From: Nocardioides albus
GTDB lineage: Bacteria; Actinomycetota; Actinomycetes; Propionibacteriales; Nocardioidaceae
Assembly: GCF_014648255.1 (NCBI RefSeq)
Contig: NZ_BMQT01000003.1
Location: forward strand, 496,001-560,000
Direction of reading: 5' to 3'
Length of the DNA: 64,000 nt
The position numbers and the translations under genes are program-made. The notes beneath the pieces are model-generated. The model ran no database searches. It saw only the letters and a list, made by a program, of their open reading frames with translations, and had not been told where the DNA came from. Below are positions 17,507-26,313 of the stretch, one piece after another (the stretch's first letter is position 1; each line of letters starts with the position of its first letter).

Positions 17507-18523
17507 TCAGTACTGCTCGTCCTCGACGAACGCGTCGTCGTCATCGTCGCCGTAGGCGGCGAGGGCGGCGGACGGGTCGAAGCCCGGAGCGCTGTCCTTG
17601 AGGGACAGGCCCATCTCGTGCAGCTTCAGCTTGACCTCGTCGATCGACTTGGCGCCGAAGTTGCGGATGTCGAGCAGGTCCTGCTCCGAGCGCGAGATGA
17701 GCTCACCCACGGTGTGGATGCCCTCGCGCTTGAGGCAGTTGTAGGAGCGAACGGTCAGCTGCAGGTCCTCGACCGGGAGGGCGAGGTCGGCGGCGAGCTG
17801 CTCGTCGACCGGCGAGGGGCCGATGTCGATGCCCTCGGCGTCGACGTTCAGCTCACGGGCCAGACCGAAGAGCTCGACCAGGGTCTTACCGGCCGAGGCG
17901 ATCGCGTCGCGGGGAGCGATCGACGGCTTGGTCTCGACGTCGATGACGAGCTTGTCGAAGTCCGTACGCTGCTCGACGCGGGTGGCCTCGACCTTGTAGC
18001 TGACCTTGAGGACCGGCGAGTAGATCGAGTCGACCGGGATCCGGCCGATCTCGTTCTCGGCGCCCTTGTTCTGGACGGCCGAGACGTAGCCGCGACCACG
18101 CTCGACGACGAGCTCGAGCTCGATCTTGCCCTTGTCGGACAGCGTCGCGATCTTCAGGTCGGGGTTGTGCACCTCGACACCGGCCGGGGGCGCGATGTCG
18201 GCTGCGGTGACGTCACCGGCGCCGGACTTGCGCAGGTACATGGTGACGGGCTCGTCGTGCTCGGAGGAGACGACCAGACCCTTGAGGTTGAGGATGATCT
18301 CGGTGACATCTTCCTTGACGCCCTCGATGGTCGAGAACTCGTGGAGAACGCCGTCGATCTTGATCGAGGTGACCGAAGCACCGGGGATCGAGGAGAGCAG
18401 GGTGCGCCGAAGAGAGTTGCCCAGGGTGTAACCGAAGCCCGGCTCGAGGGGCTCGATCACGAAGCGGGAGCGGAACTCCTCGACGGACTCTTCCGACAGG
18501 GTGGGGCGCTGTGCGATAAGCAC
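17507..18523 (-). CDS. rpoA: DNA-directed RNA polymerase subunit alpha
   Basis: 338 residues. The N-terminal dimerisation domain ([34 protein letters not shown]) is joined to a C-terminal domain with [20 protein letters not shown] and [14 protein letters not shown], which contacts UP elements and regulators. An acidic tail rich in Asp ends the protein. Alpha-operon position between rpsD and rplQ is standard. A 146-base gap with a hairpin separates it from rpsD. Confidence 0.98.
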   Translation of the reverse strand: MLIAQRPTLSEESVEEFRSRFVIEPLEPGFGYTLGNSLRRTLLSSIPGASVTSIKIDGVLHEFSTIEGVKEDVTEIILNLKGLVVSSEHDEPVTMYLRKSGAGDVTAADIAPPAGVEVHNPDLKIATLSDKGKIELELVVERGRGYVSAVQNKGAENEIGRIPVDSIYSPVLKVSYKVEATRVEQRTDFDKLVIDVETKPSIAPRDAIASAGKTLVELFGLARELNVDAEGIDIGPSPVDEQLAADLALPVEDLQLTVRSYNCLKREGIHTVGELISRSEQDLLDIRNFGAKSIDEVKLKLHEMGLSLKDSAPGFDPSAALAAYGDDDDDAFVEDEQY

Positions 18524-18606
18524 TGATTTGTCCTTTCCGGGCCGACCGCTATTTGACGGACCCGAACTTCAAGGGGTGATGACGGAAGGCTGTGGGGGCG
18601 GCAAGG

Positions 18607-18641
18607 CCCCGGCGTACTTCTCTGAAGTTTGAACGCCGGGG
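18607..18641 (-). promoter_or_regulatory. Hairpin in the rpsD-rpoA spacer
   Basis: CCCCGGCGT and ACGCCGGGG form a perfect 9-bp stem with a 17-base loop in the 146-base gap inside the alpha operon. No U-tract follows on the transcribed strand. It could be an attenuator, a processing site or a partial terminator that sets the rpoA:rpsD ratio. Confidence 0.5.
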
Positions 18642-18669
18642 ACTCGCCATCGTTACTGCAAAGGGCCGA

Positions 18670-19278
18670 TCAGAGCTTCGAGTAGTACTCGACGATCAGC
18701 TGCTCCTGGACCGGGACGTCGATCTGAGCCCGGACGGGGAGCTGGTGAACCAGGATGCGCATCCGGTTCGGGACAGCCTCGAGCCAAGCCGGGACGACGC
18801 GCTCGCCGTGGGTCTCGCGAGCCACGATGAACGGGGTCATCTCCAGCGACTTCTCGCGAACGTCGATGACGTCGTGAGCCGAGACCTGGTAGGAAGGCAC
18901 GTTGACCTTCTTGCCGTTGACCAGGAAGTGGCCGTGAACGACCAGCTGGCGGGCCTGGCGGCGGGTGCGGGCGAAACCGGCACGGTAGACGACGTTGTCC
19001 AGGCGGCCCTCGAGGAGCACCAGGAGGTTGTCGCCGGTCTTGCCACCGCGGCGGTGGGCCTCGGCGTAGTAGGAAGCGAACTGCTTCTCCATCACGCCGT
19101 AGGTGAAACGAGCCTTCTGCTTCTCACGAAGCTGGAGGAGGTACTCGCTCTCCTTGATGCGGCCGCGGCCGTGCTGGCCGGGAGGGTAGGGGCGCTTCTC
19201 GAACGCCGCGTCGTTGCCGACAAGGTCGACACCGAGACGGCGCGACTTGCGGGTCATGGGTCCGGTGTAACGGGCCAT
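18670..19278 (-). CDS. rpsD: 30S ribosomal protein S4
   Basis: 202 residues. It begins MARYTGPMTRKSRRLGVDL and carries an S4 RNA-binding domain (RLDNVVYRAGFARTRRQARQ, VVHGHFLVNGKKVNVPSY). It lacks the four-Cys N-terminal zinc site of C+ S4, as expected for zinc-free forms. S4 is a primary 16S binder that nucleates the 30S body. It lies 34 bases downstream of rpsK. Confidence 0.97.
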   Translation of the reverse strand: MARYTGPMTRKSRRLGVDLVGNDAAFEKRPYPPGQHGRGRIKESEYLLQLREKQKARFTYGVMEKQFASYYAEAHRRGGKTGDNLLVLLEGRLDNVVYRAGFARTRRQARQLVVHGHFLVNGKKVNVPSYQVSAHDVIDVREKSLEMTPFIVARETHGERVVPAWLEAVPNRMRILVHQLPVRAQIDVPVQEQLIVEYYSKL

Positions 19279-19312
19279 TACTCTTCAGTCTCCTTCTATG
19301 TCTCGGTGGGGA

Positions 19313-19714
19313 TCAAACGCGACGGCGCTTGGGCGGACGGCAGCCGTTGTGCGGGGCCGGCGTGACGTCCTGGATGGTGCCGACCTCGAGGCCGATCGCA
19401 CCCAGGGAGCGGATCGCGGTCTCGCGGCCCGAGCCCGGGCCCTTCACGAAGACGTCGATCTTCTTCATGCCGTGGTCCATCGCGCGGCGGCCAGCGGCCT
19501 CGGCGGCCATCTGAGCGGCGAACGGGGTCGACTTACGCGAGCCCTTGAAACCGACGGTGCCGGCCGAGGCCCACGAGATCACCGCACCGGTCGGGTCGGT
19601 GATCGTGACGATCGTGTTGTTGAACGTGCTCTTGATGTGGGCCTCGCCCTGAGCGACGTTCTTCTTCTCCTTGCGACGGATCTTCGTCGCACCCTGACGG
19701 GTCTTCGGAGGCAT
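19313..19714 (-). CDS. rpsK: 30S ribosomal protein S11
   Basis: 133 residues. Core motifs are [29 protein letters not shown] and the C-terminal [18 protein letters not shown], all diagnostic of S11, which lines the mRNA exit channel on the 30S platform. It sits between rpsM and rpsD in the usual alpha-operon order. The Lys/Arg-rich N-terminus (KIRRKEKKN) is normal for actinobacteria. Confidence 0.97.
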   Translation of the reverse strand: MPPKTRQGATKIRRKEKKNVAQGEAHIKSTFNNTIVTITDPTGAVISWASAGTVGFKGSRKSTPFAAQMAAEAAGRRAMDHGMKKIDVFVKGPGSGRETAIRSLGAIGLEVGTIQDVTPAPHNGCRPPKRRRV

Positions 19715-19800
19715 GCATTAACTCCTGTGTTGGCTGGTCTGTGAGATCGAGGCGAAAGCCGGATCAACGCTGCCCGGGACAATCCGGTGCAGGCGTCGGA

Positions 19801-20178
19801 TCACTTGGCCTTCTTCTTGCCGGCGACGGTGCGCTTCGGGCCCTTGCGGGTGCGCGCGTTGGTCTTGGTGCGCTGACCGCGGACCGGAAGGCCCTGACGG
19901 TGGCGGCGTCCCTGGTAGCTGCCGATCTCGATCTTGCGACGGATGTCAGCCTGGACCTCACGACGGAGGTCACCCTCGGTCTGGATGCCCTGGGCTTCGA
20001 TCTCGTCACGGAGCTTGACCAGCTCGTCCTCGGCCAGAGCGTGCACCCGGGTGTTCGGGTTGACGCCGGTGGCCTCGAGGAGCTTCTGCGAGGTGGTACG
20101 GCCGATGCCGTAGATGTAGGTGAGAGCGATCTCCACGCGCTTGTCGCGCGGAAGGTCAACACCTTGGAGGCGTGCCAT
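19801..20178 (-). CDS. rpsM: 30S ribosomal protein S13
   Basis: 125 residues. It starts [31 protein letters not shown] and ends in a basic tail with [17 protein letters not shown], which reaches the P-site tRNA. The helix-two turn-helix core and Gly-Arg-rich segment [17 protein letters not shown] are diagnostic. It follows rpmJ by 176 bases and precedes rpsK. Confidence 0.97.
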   Translation of the reverse strand: MARLQGVDLPRDKRVEIALTYIYGIGRTTSQKLLEATGVNPNTRVHALAEDELVKLRDEIEAQGIQTEGDLRREVQADIRRKIEIGSYQGRRHRQGLPVRGQRTKTNARTRKGPKRTVAGKKKAK

Positions 20179-20354
20179 TGTGATCCTTCTGGTTGCGTCA
20201 GAGGTGTCGGTCGGGTCGCGTCCCGGGGTGGCACCCTCGGGCTCCGGCCTCTGCTCCGGAGGTGAGTTCGGACCCAGAAAGTTCTGGCCTGCGTCCTAGC
20301 GACTCGATGAAGTATTCAGTTATCGGTGGTCGAGACCACCCTCAGCGGGAACCT

Positions 20355-20468
20355 TCAGCCCTGGCGCTGCTTGTGGCGCGGGTTCTCGCAGATCACCATG
20401 ACGCGGCCGTGGCGACGGATCACCTTGCACTTGTCACAGATCTTCTTAACGCTCGGGTTGACCTTCAT
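20355..20468 (-). CDS. rpmJ: 50S ribosomal protein L36 (zinc-binding form)
   Basis: 37 residues read from the ATG at 20468 to the TGA at 20355: [16 protein letters not shown], then [20 protein letters not shown]. Cys11, Cys14, Cys27 and His32 form the zinc ribbon of the C+ type of L36. The conventional neighbours infA (upstream) and rpsM (downstream) confirm it. It is too short for many gene finders. Confidence 0.96.
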   Translation of the reverse strand: MKVNPSVKKICDKCKVIRRHGRVMVICENPRHKQRQG

Positions 20469-20495
20469 GTCAGCCCTTTCTTGATCGTCGGCTGG

Positions 20496-20717
20496 TTACT
20501 TGTACCGGTAGACGATCCGACCGCGCGTCAGGTCGTAGGGGGACAGCTCCACCACCACGCGGTCCTCGGGAAGGATCCGGATGTAGTGCTGCCGCATCTT
20601 GCCGCTGATGTGGGCGAGAACCTTGTGTCCGTTGCTCAGCTCCACGCGGAACATAGCGTTGGGGAGGGCCTCCACTACGGTGCCCTCGATCTCGATCACG
20701 CCTTCTTTCTTCGGCAT
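20496..20717 (-). CDS. infA: Translation initiation factor IF-1
   Basis: 73 residues from the ATG at 20717 ([13 protein letters not shown]). It is an OB-fold protein with [27 protein letters not shown] and the usual end [11 protein letters not shown]. An in-frame ATG at 20744 would add nine residues (MTDQQIAEG). Homologue length favours 20717, although the AGAGGG upstream of it is unusually close to the start. IF-1 occupies the A site during initiation. It is the first gene of the alpha operon here; map, its usual upstream neighbour, is about 7.6 kb away. Confidence 0.95.
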   Translation of the reverse strand: MPKKEGVIEIEGTVVEALPNAMFRVELSNGHKVLAHISGKMRQHYIRILPEDRVVVELSPYDLTRGRIVYRYK

Positions 20718-20916
20718 GCCCTCTGCAATCTGTTGGTCGGTCATCTACCGTTCAAACCACGGATCGGATGACCCGCGGGCGGTCCGGGAACCTCTCCGAC
20801 TACTCGGAGTGGACCTCGTGAAGCCATCTGCATGTCTCACCCGCGAGCGCGCAGAAACGCGCTGATCGGGCAGCCGCGAGGCACGACGGGACAGACCCAC
20901 GTTGGACCGACTACCA

Positions 20917-20954
20917 ACCCTAGACCCCTAGAACAGCAATGCCCTAATCGTCAA
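20917..20954 (-). promoter_or_regulatory. infA: Candidate promoter of the infA-rplQ operon
   Basis: On the minus strand TTGACG (20954-20949) is followed after 18 bases by TAGGGG (20930-20925), with a second -10-like TAGGGT at 20922-20917. It lies about 200 bases before infA in the gap after the StyA-like gene. The position fits a promoter newly needed because map and infA are separated in this genome. Confidence 0.45.
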
Positions 20955-20972
20955 GCCGCCGTGATCGCTCGC

Positions 20973-22226
20973 TCAGGCCCGGGCGGCTGCGTCCGCCTCC
21001 GCGACCTCCGCGACGTACGCCAGTGCCGCCTCCGGGTCGCCCAGGAACGGTCCGAGATCCTCGGGGTGCGGGAACAGCCGGGTGAACCGGTCGGCCACCC
21101 CCTGATGCTGGGTGGCCGCGCCGAGCACCTGCTGCACGTGCTCGGGCAGCGGGTTGAGCAGCGCGTCGGTCAGGCCGGTTGAATGCTGGGCACGGGTCTC
21201 CCAGAAGGTCTCGAAGGTCGCCTGCATCCATTCCGGGTCGAACGGCAGCTCGCCACGCTCGACGATCGCCTTGGTGTAGATCCCGGCACAGTGGGCGGCG
21301 TTGTTGGACCCCTGACCCGCGATCGGGTCGTTGACGACGACGACGTCGCCCATGCCGAAGACGTAGGTGCCGTCGGAGACCTCGGCGTACGGCTTGCGGA
21401 TCGTGCCGGTGAAGGAGCCCGAGAGCGAGGCGCGGGCGTCGGTGGGCACGCACTCACGCATCAGCTCGCCCTCCCAGGGCATGTGCTCGAGCATCAGGTG
21501 CTGGAGACGGCGCAAGTGCTCGTCGGGCCGAGGGCGGTCCCAGAAGCAGTCGAACGGGCCGTCCGGGATCGCCTCGACGAACGCGACTCGGCTCGGTCCG
21601 GCGCTGGTCAGGGCGGGGATCACGAACAGCTCTCCCACCCCGGGCGCCACGTTGATCCGCATGCTCATGGCGGGGAAGTCGTCGGGCTCGATCCAGCCCT
21701 GGAGGTAGATCGCCGAGAGCGTACGTCCGGGGGTGGTGTACTTCGAGCGGACGGGGTCGCGGTCGAAGAGGTCGACGATCTCACCCTTCCCCGCGGCGAT
21801 CAGGGTCAGGTCGTACATCGGCGCCAGGCCGGCCAGGTCGGAGGTCATCACGGGGTGGTAGATGATCCGGCCGCCACGGTCCTCGAACAGCTCCAGCCAG
21901 GTGGACATCTTCAGCCGCTGGTCCACGGACATGGCGTACGGCTCCCACGGACCGTCGAACTTCAGCGCCCGGACCCCGGGCTCCGGGCTGACCGAGATCC
22001 CGACCGCGGGGATGCGCGGCGCCTCGTCCTCCCAGAGGTTCAGGTCGTAGACACGCTCATAGGCCAGGGCGGGGTCGAACATGACCTGCGTCGACATCGG
22101 CCAGCCGTCGCGCAGCTCGTCGGGCGTACGTGCCGACATGACCGTCACCTCGTAGCCCTCGATCTGGAGGCTGAGGGCGAGCTGCATGCCTGCCTGTCCG
22201 GCGCCGACGATCAGGATCTTGCGCAA
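20973..22226 (-). CDS. Styrene/indole monooxygenase (StyA)-like FAD protein
   Basis: 417 residues. The N-terminal Rossmann motif is GAGQAG at 8-13, and a second flavin motif near the C-terminal third reads GDVVVVNDPIAGQGSNNAAHC. The layout and the DGPWEPYAMSVDQRLKMSTWLE region match the StyA group of two-component flavoprotein monooxygenases, which epoxidise styrene or indole using FADH2 from a separate reductase. No StyB-like flavin reductase is encoded nearby. It begins 33 bases after the conservon GTPase gene on the same strand, so it is probably part of that operon. The physiological substrate is unknown. Confidence 0.8.
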   Translation of the reverse strand: MRKILIVGAGQAGMQLALSLQIEGYEVTVMSARTPDELRDGWPMSTQVMFDPALAYERVYDLNLWEDEAPRIPAVGISVSPEPGVRALKFDGPWEPYAMSVDQRLKMSTWLELFEDRGGRIIYHPVMTSDLAGLAPMYDLTLIAAGKGEIVDLFDRDPVRSKYTTPGRTLSAIYLQGWIEPDDFPAMSMRINVAPGVGELFVIPALTSAGPSRVAFVEAIPDGPFDCFWDRPRPDEHLRRLQHLMLEHMPWEGELMRECVPTDARASLSGSFTGTIRKPYAEVSDGTYVFGMGDVVVVNDPIAGQGSNNAAHCAGIYTKAIVERGELPFDPEWMQATFETFWETRAQHSTGLTDALLNPLPEHVQQVLGAATQHQGVADRFTRLFPHPEDLGPFLGDPEAALAYVAEVAEADAAARA

Positions 22227-22259
22227 GGAAACTCCTTGGAGTGGGGGACGCCTCCGGGG

Positions 22260-22850
22260 TCAGGCGCGGGTGGGGGTGGTCTTCATCGTGTGCGCCAGGC
22301 AGGCGACCAGCGTCTTGGCCGTCGACCTGCGGTCGCGGGCGTCCACGGTCACCAGCGGCGTCCTCTCGTCGAGGCAGAGCGCATCGCGCACCTTCTCCAA
22401 GGAGTGCGTGAGCTTTCCGTCGAACAGGTTCACCGCCACGACGAACGGTACGTCGGAGTCGTTCTCGAAGTAGTTGATCGCCGGGAACGACGCGTCGAGC
22501 TGACGGGTGTCGACCAGGACGACGGCGCCGCTGGCGCCGCGGCACAGGTCGTCCCACATCGGCCAGAACCGAGGCTGCCCCGGGGTGCCGAACAGGTAGA
22601 GCAGCAGATCGGGCGCGAGCGTGACCCGGCCGAAGTCCATCGCGACCGTCGTGGTCGTCTTGGCGCTCGAGTCCGAGAGCGGATCCACGGACTCGCCGGC
22701 CTGCGTCATCCACGCCTCGGTGTTCACCGGGGGGATCTCGGAGACCGAGGCGACCATGGTCGACTTCCCGACGCCGAAACCTCCTGCGATCACGAGCTTG
22801 GCAGAGGTGACGGTCAGCGCCTGGCGGTCAGCCGAGCTCGGAAAGGCCAT
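22260..22850 (-). CDS. Conservon 1 GTP/ATP-binding protein (CvnD type)
   Basis: 196 residues of a Ras-like small GTPase family found with roadblock proteins in actinobacteria. The P-loop GGFGVGKST is at about 23-31. The G3 region reads LFGTPGQPRFW instead of DxxG, and the G4 equivalent is VNLFDGK, the variants typical of this family. The start overlaps the DUF742 gene by 23 bases. In Streptomyces, CvnD proteins associate with the membrane with the other conservon members in a manner compared to eukaryotic G-protein systems. The exact output is unknown. Confidence 0.9.
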   Translation of the reverse strand: MAFPSSADRQALTVTSAKLVIAGGFGVGKSTMVASVSEIPPVNTEAWMTQAGESVDPLSDSSAKTTTTVAMDFGRVTLAPDLLLYLFGTPGQPRFWPMWDDLCRGASGAVVLVDTRQLDASFPAINYFENDSDVPFVVAVNLFDGKLTHSLEKVRDALCLDERTPLVTVDARDRRSTAKTLVACLAHTMKTTPTRA

Positions 22851-23172
22851 CGATAACTCTCTTCAACAGACGGTGGTCGAAGGGGGATTCGTAGGCCCCC
22901 TCATTGATCTGCAGGTGCTCGGTCGAGGCCAGGTCCTCGAGCAGCACGCGAGTCACCCCGAGTGAGATCCCGCAGTGCGCGGACAGCTCCGCGACCGACT
23001 GTGGCCCGAGACGTACGCGGTCATAGAGCCGGCGCGACTCAGGGGTCAGCTTGGACGCCGCGCGCGCGTCGAAGTGCGATGAGGAGACCAGCGTGTGCAC
23101 ATACAGCTGGTGGTTGGTCTGGGTCCGGCCGCCGGTCAGTACGTAGGGACGTACCCACGGATTGGACGTCAC
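22828..23172 (-). CDS. Conservon 1 DUF742 protein (CvnC type)
   Basis: 114 residues. The start NPWVRPYVLTGGRTQ and the winged-helix-like segment SVAELSAHCGISLGVTRVLLEDLA are the DUF742 signature. The ATG overlaps the roadblock stop by four bases. DUF742 proteins always accompany the roadblock and GTPase genes in conservons and are thought to link them. Whether the winged helix contacts DNA is not known. Confidence 0.9.
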   Translation of the reverse strand: MTSNPWVRPYVLTGGRTQTNHQLYVHTLVSSSHFDARAASKLTPESRRLYDRVRLGPQSVAELSAHCGISLGVTRVLLEDLASTEHLQINEGAYESPFDHRLLKRVIDGLSELG

Positions 23173-23618
23173 GCGCGCTCCCCGGCCATCGAGCTGACCG
23201 TCATCTGGCGCAGCTCGTCGCGCATCTGGGGAGTGAGTACGTGGCCGACGGCGTCGACCAGCTGGGCCATCTTGTGGGCGACGACGCCCAGGTTCGCCCC
23301 GGCCCCGACCAGGACGGCGAAGCCGGCGAGGTCGCCGATGCCCATGAAGAGGAAATGGCCGGTGTGGAACTTCAGCATCACCTGGTCACAGCCAGGCTCG
23401 CCCACCTCCCGCGCGATGTTGTTGCCGAGGCTGATCACTCCGGCGGTCATCGCGGCAAGCGGGTCGGCGACGTTGGCGGACATGCCGCCGGCACCGATCA
23501 GCGGGAGCCCGTCGGAGGAGACGATGAGCGCATGGGTCACACCTGGGGTGGAGCTGGCGAAGTTGTCGATCAGCCAGCTGAATTCCTTGGGGTCGCGGGG
23601 GACGACCGGGCTTTCCAT
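23169..23618 (-). CDS. Conservon 1 roadblock/LC7 protein (CvnB type)
   Basis: 149 residues. The roadblock fold is seen in FSWLIDNFASSTPGVTHALIVSSDGLPLIGAGG, then VMLKFHTGHFLFMGIGDLAGFAVLVGAGANLGVV. Such proteins act as GTPase-activating or scaffold partners for Ras-like GTPases, here the protein at 22260. It follows the kinase gene by 29 bases and overlaps DUF742 (ATGA). Confidence 0.92.
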   Translation of the reverse strand: MESPVVPRDPKEFSWLIDNFASSTPGVTHALIVSSDGLPLIGAGGMSANVADPLAAMTAGVISLGNNIAREVGEPGCDQVMLKFHTGHFLFMGIGDLAGFAVLVGAGANLGVVAHKMAQLVDAVGHVLTPQMRDELRQMTVSSMAGERA

Positions 23619-23647
23619 TACGAAAGGGTTCCTTTCACTGCTGGGAC

Positions 23648-25063
23648 TTAGCTGCCAAGGGAGAACGCGTCGAGGTCGTCTGCGAAGGAGTGCCGGGCTG
23701 CCGACCGGTTCTCGGGTGAGGAATCCTCGGCCTGCGTTCCGGCGGCTGCTTCGGGCACAGTCTGCTTGCTGCGCAGGCTGACCGGCTCCCGGCGCGGGAG
23801 CGCACCGGACTCTACTGGTCCGCTCTGTTCGGCGGGCGCGGAGGCCTCGTTCGTCTCATCCGCCCCACCTGTCTCACCGGTCAGCGGGATCGACGTCTTC
23901 AAGGTGTCGGTGGACAGATCCGGTGAGGGCTGCTGACTGGGCGCCGGAGCGAACTGGGCCGTCGGCCGCGTGGGCTGCTGCACAGCGTGCTGCCCGGTCT
24001 GCGCCTCGTGGTGTGCGTCGGGCTGCGGGTGCGGCGCGGTCTGTAGCTCGGTCCGATGCATGGGCCGCCGCACGGCCTGCGGAACCGCCTGGGGGCCGCG
24101 CCGCCGCGGAGCCGGCGGAAGGACCGCGACGCTGCTCGCACCGGAGGCCCTGGGCAGCTCTGCCGGCTCGACCGGTGCGACCGGCACCTCGCACAGGAGC
24201 TGGGCCGGCACGGTCACCATCGCGATCATCCCGTTGCCGGGCGCGGGCCGGGTGGCGAGGCGTACGTCGATGTCGTACTTTCGGGCGATCCGGTGCACCA
24301 CCGGGAAGCCGGTGTGGCTCCCGGACTTGCTGACCAGCTCCACGACCGGGCCCGCCAGCAACGCATTGAGGCGCCCCACCGAGCGCTCCGGGATGCCGAT
24401 GCCGGTGTCCTCGATCCGGAAGAGCACGTCTCCGGCGTCGGCGAGGTGGACGTTGACCGTCACCGCGCCCGGCGAGTACTTGGTCGCATTGTCCAGCAGC
24501 GCGGCGATCAGGCAGGAGACGTCGTCGGCTGCGTACCCGATGACGGCGAGCTCGCTCACCCGACCGATCGTCACCTGGTTGTAGCGCTCGATGCTCGACA
24601 GCGCCATCCGGATGATGTCCAGCAGCGAGGTGTCGATGCCGCCCATCTCGTCCTGGGCTCGACCGGCGAGCGTACGCAGATCGCGGCTGGCCCGCCGCAT
24701 GCGAGTCACCGCGTGGTCGACCTCGTAGAGCTTCCTCAGCCGCTCGGGATCGTCCTCGTCCGCCTCGAGCCCGTCGAGCGAGATGCGCATCTGCTCGGCC
24801 AGGCTGATCAGGTGGAGCCCGAACTGCTCCATGATCTCGGGCCAGGCCTCGTCCTCGTCCTCCTGCAGCGGCGCAGGTGTCGAGGAGATCGGCTGGGGAA
24901 CGGGTGCCGGCGGCAAGGCCGGCGTCGGTGACACCGGCGGGAAGGGCGCGGCCTGGCCGTTCGTCGGAGGGAATGAGCGAGCAAGACCCGGATCTGACTG
25001 CTCAGCGAGCGTCGCAGTCTGGGGCCCCCGGCGCTTCAGCAAGCGCAGGCTCCAGCGTGTCAT
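23648..25063 (-). CDS. Conservon 1 histidine-kinase-like protein without membrane segment (CvnA type)
   Basis: 471 residues. The helical region DHAVTRMRRASRDLRTLAGR (about 116-135) corresponds to the phosphoacceptor/dimerisation part of nitrate-sensor-like CvnA kinases. The ATPase has the N-box ALLDNATKYSP (Asn192) and DTGIGIP (219-225). Residues 300-471 are a Pro/Gln/Ala-rich, probably disordered tail. Unlike conservon 2, there is no membrane helix, extracellular sensor or HAMP domain; the N-terminus is Pro-rich. ATG 25063 is the only plausible start. It may sense a cytosolic signal or act with another sensor. Confidence 0.85.
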   Translation of the reverse strand: MTRWSLRLLKRRGPQTATLAEQSDPGLARSFPPTNGQAAPFPPVSPTPALPPAPVPQPISSTPAPLQEDEDEAWPEIMEQFGLHLISLAEQMRISLDGLEADEDDPERLRKLYEVDHAVTRMRRASRDLRTLAGRAQDEMGGIDTSLLDIIRMALSSIERYNQVTIGRVSELAVIGYAADDVSCLIAALLDNATKYSPGAVTVNVHLADAGDVLFRIEDTGIGIPERSVGRLNALLAGPVVELVSKSGSHTGFPVVHRIARKYDIDVRLATRPAPGNGMIAMVTVPAQLLCEVPVAPVEPAELPRASGASSVAVLPPAPRRRGPQAVPQAVRRPMHRTELQTAPHPQPDAHHEAQTGQHAVQQPTRPTAQFAPAPSQQPSPDLSTDTLKTSIPLTGETGGADETNEASAPAEQSGPVESGALPRREPVSLRSKQTVPEAAAGTQAEDSSPENRSAARHSFADDLDAFSLGS

Positions 25064-25245
25064 GAGGCGGCACTTTCAGATGTGGAGAAGGAAAAGGAGC
25101 GGTGATCAGATTGGCACAACCCGTGCGCGAGCGCAGGGTTACGGGCTCAGAAGCAGACAGTGTCCTAGGTCCCTCGTGCCAAGTGGCTCAGGCGCGCCGT
25201 CGGCTCGCGACGAGGTGAGCCAGATCCTACTGCGCCGCCCTCGAC

Positions 25246-26283
25246 TCAGCTCGCCAGCAGCCGCAGGGTCTCCTCACGGGCCGGCGCCGTGCGCGGGTCC
25301 GTTCCCTCGTACGCAGAGCCGACGGGGTTCACCATGACCTCGTCCACACCGTACTCGTCGGCCATGGCGGCGAGGCGCAGCTTCGCGTCCGCCGCGGAGC
25401 CGATGATCCAGCGGCTGCGCATGGTGTCGATGAGTCCCTGGTGGGCGTCGGGGATCTCGGTCTTCTCGGCCTCGTCGATGCTGGGCTGCGCGGTCAGCGG
25501 CTGCCCGGTGCGCAGCTTCAGCATGGTCAGCAGCTGCGGCAGCGCCCGACGGTCGGCCTCCTCCGCAGTCTCGGCCACGCTCGCGTTCACTGTCAGGAAC
25601 GTCTTCGGCTCACGGACGAGCTCGGAGGGCCGGAACGTCGATCGGTAGAGGTCGATCATCGCCTTGGTGTCGGTGCCGTTGCCCGCGAAGTGGTGGGCGA
25701 AGACGTAGGGCAGCCCCTTCTCCGCGGCCAGGCGAGCGGAGTAATCGGAGGAGCCGAGCAGCCAGAGCTCGGCGACCGACGCCGCCGACGGGGTCGCGTG
25801 CAGGACGTGCTGGCGACCGCCGGCCATCAGCCCGACGCCCTCGGGCGCCATCATGGCGACGATGTTGTCGAGGTACTCCGGGAACCGGTTGACCGCGTCG
25901 TCGGTCACTCCCCCGGCGCCGTGGCGCAGCGCCCACGAGGTGACCGGGTCCGTCCCCGGCGCTCGGCCGATGCCGAGGTCGATCCGGCCGGGGAACGCCG
26001 CCTCGAGCAGCGCGAACTGCTCGGCCACGACCAGCGGCGCGTGGTTGGGCAGCATCACGCCACCGGAGCCGACTCGGATCCGCTCGGTCGCGCCGGCCAC
26101 CAGCGAGATCAGGACCGGCGGGTTGGTCGAACCGACCGCAGGCATGTTGTGGTGCTCGGCGAGCCAGTAGCGCTCGAATCCCAGCTCGTCGGCGGCCTTG
26201 GCCAGCGACAGCGTCGCGGTCAGGGCATCTGCGGAGGACTGGTCCTTACGGACGGGGACGAGGTCGAGAACGCTCAGCTTCAC
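25246..26283 (-). CDS. LLM-class flavin-dependent oxidoreductase (luciferase-like)
   Basis: 345 residues from the GTG at 26283 ([15 protein letters not shown]), where homologues start; a TTG at 26295 is the alternative. [25 protein letters not shown] and [42 protein letters not shown] are hallmarks of the bacterial luciferase-like group that uses FMNH2 or F420H2. The substrate is unknown. It lies 30 bases beyond the esterase gene on the same strand. Confidence 0.88.
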   Translation of the reverse strand: MKLSVLDLVPVRKDQSSADALTATLSLAKAADELGFERYWLAEHHNMPAVGSTNPPVLISLVAGATERIRVGSGGVMLPNHAPLVVAEQFALLEAAFPGRIDLGIGRAPGTDPVTSWALRHGAGGVTDDAVNRFPEYLDNIVAMMAPEGVGLMAGGRQHVLHATPSAASVAELWLLGSSDYSARLAAEKGLPYVFAHHFAGNGTDTKAMIDLYRSTFRPSELVREPKTFLTVNASVAETAEEADRRALPQLLTMLKLRTGQPLTAQPSIDEAEKTEIPDAHQGLIDTMRSRWIIGSAADAKLRLAAMADEYGVDEVMVNPVGSAYEGTDPRTAPAREETLRLLAS

Positions 26284-26313
26284 GTGAAGGCTCAACCCGG
26301 TCCCGGGCGCCGT

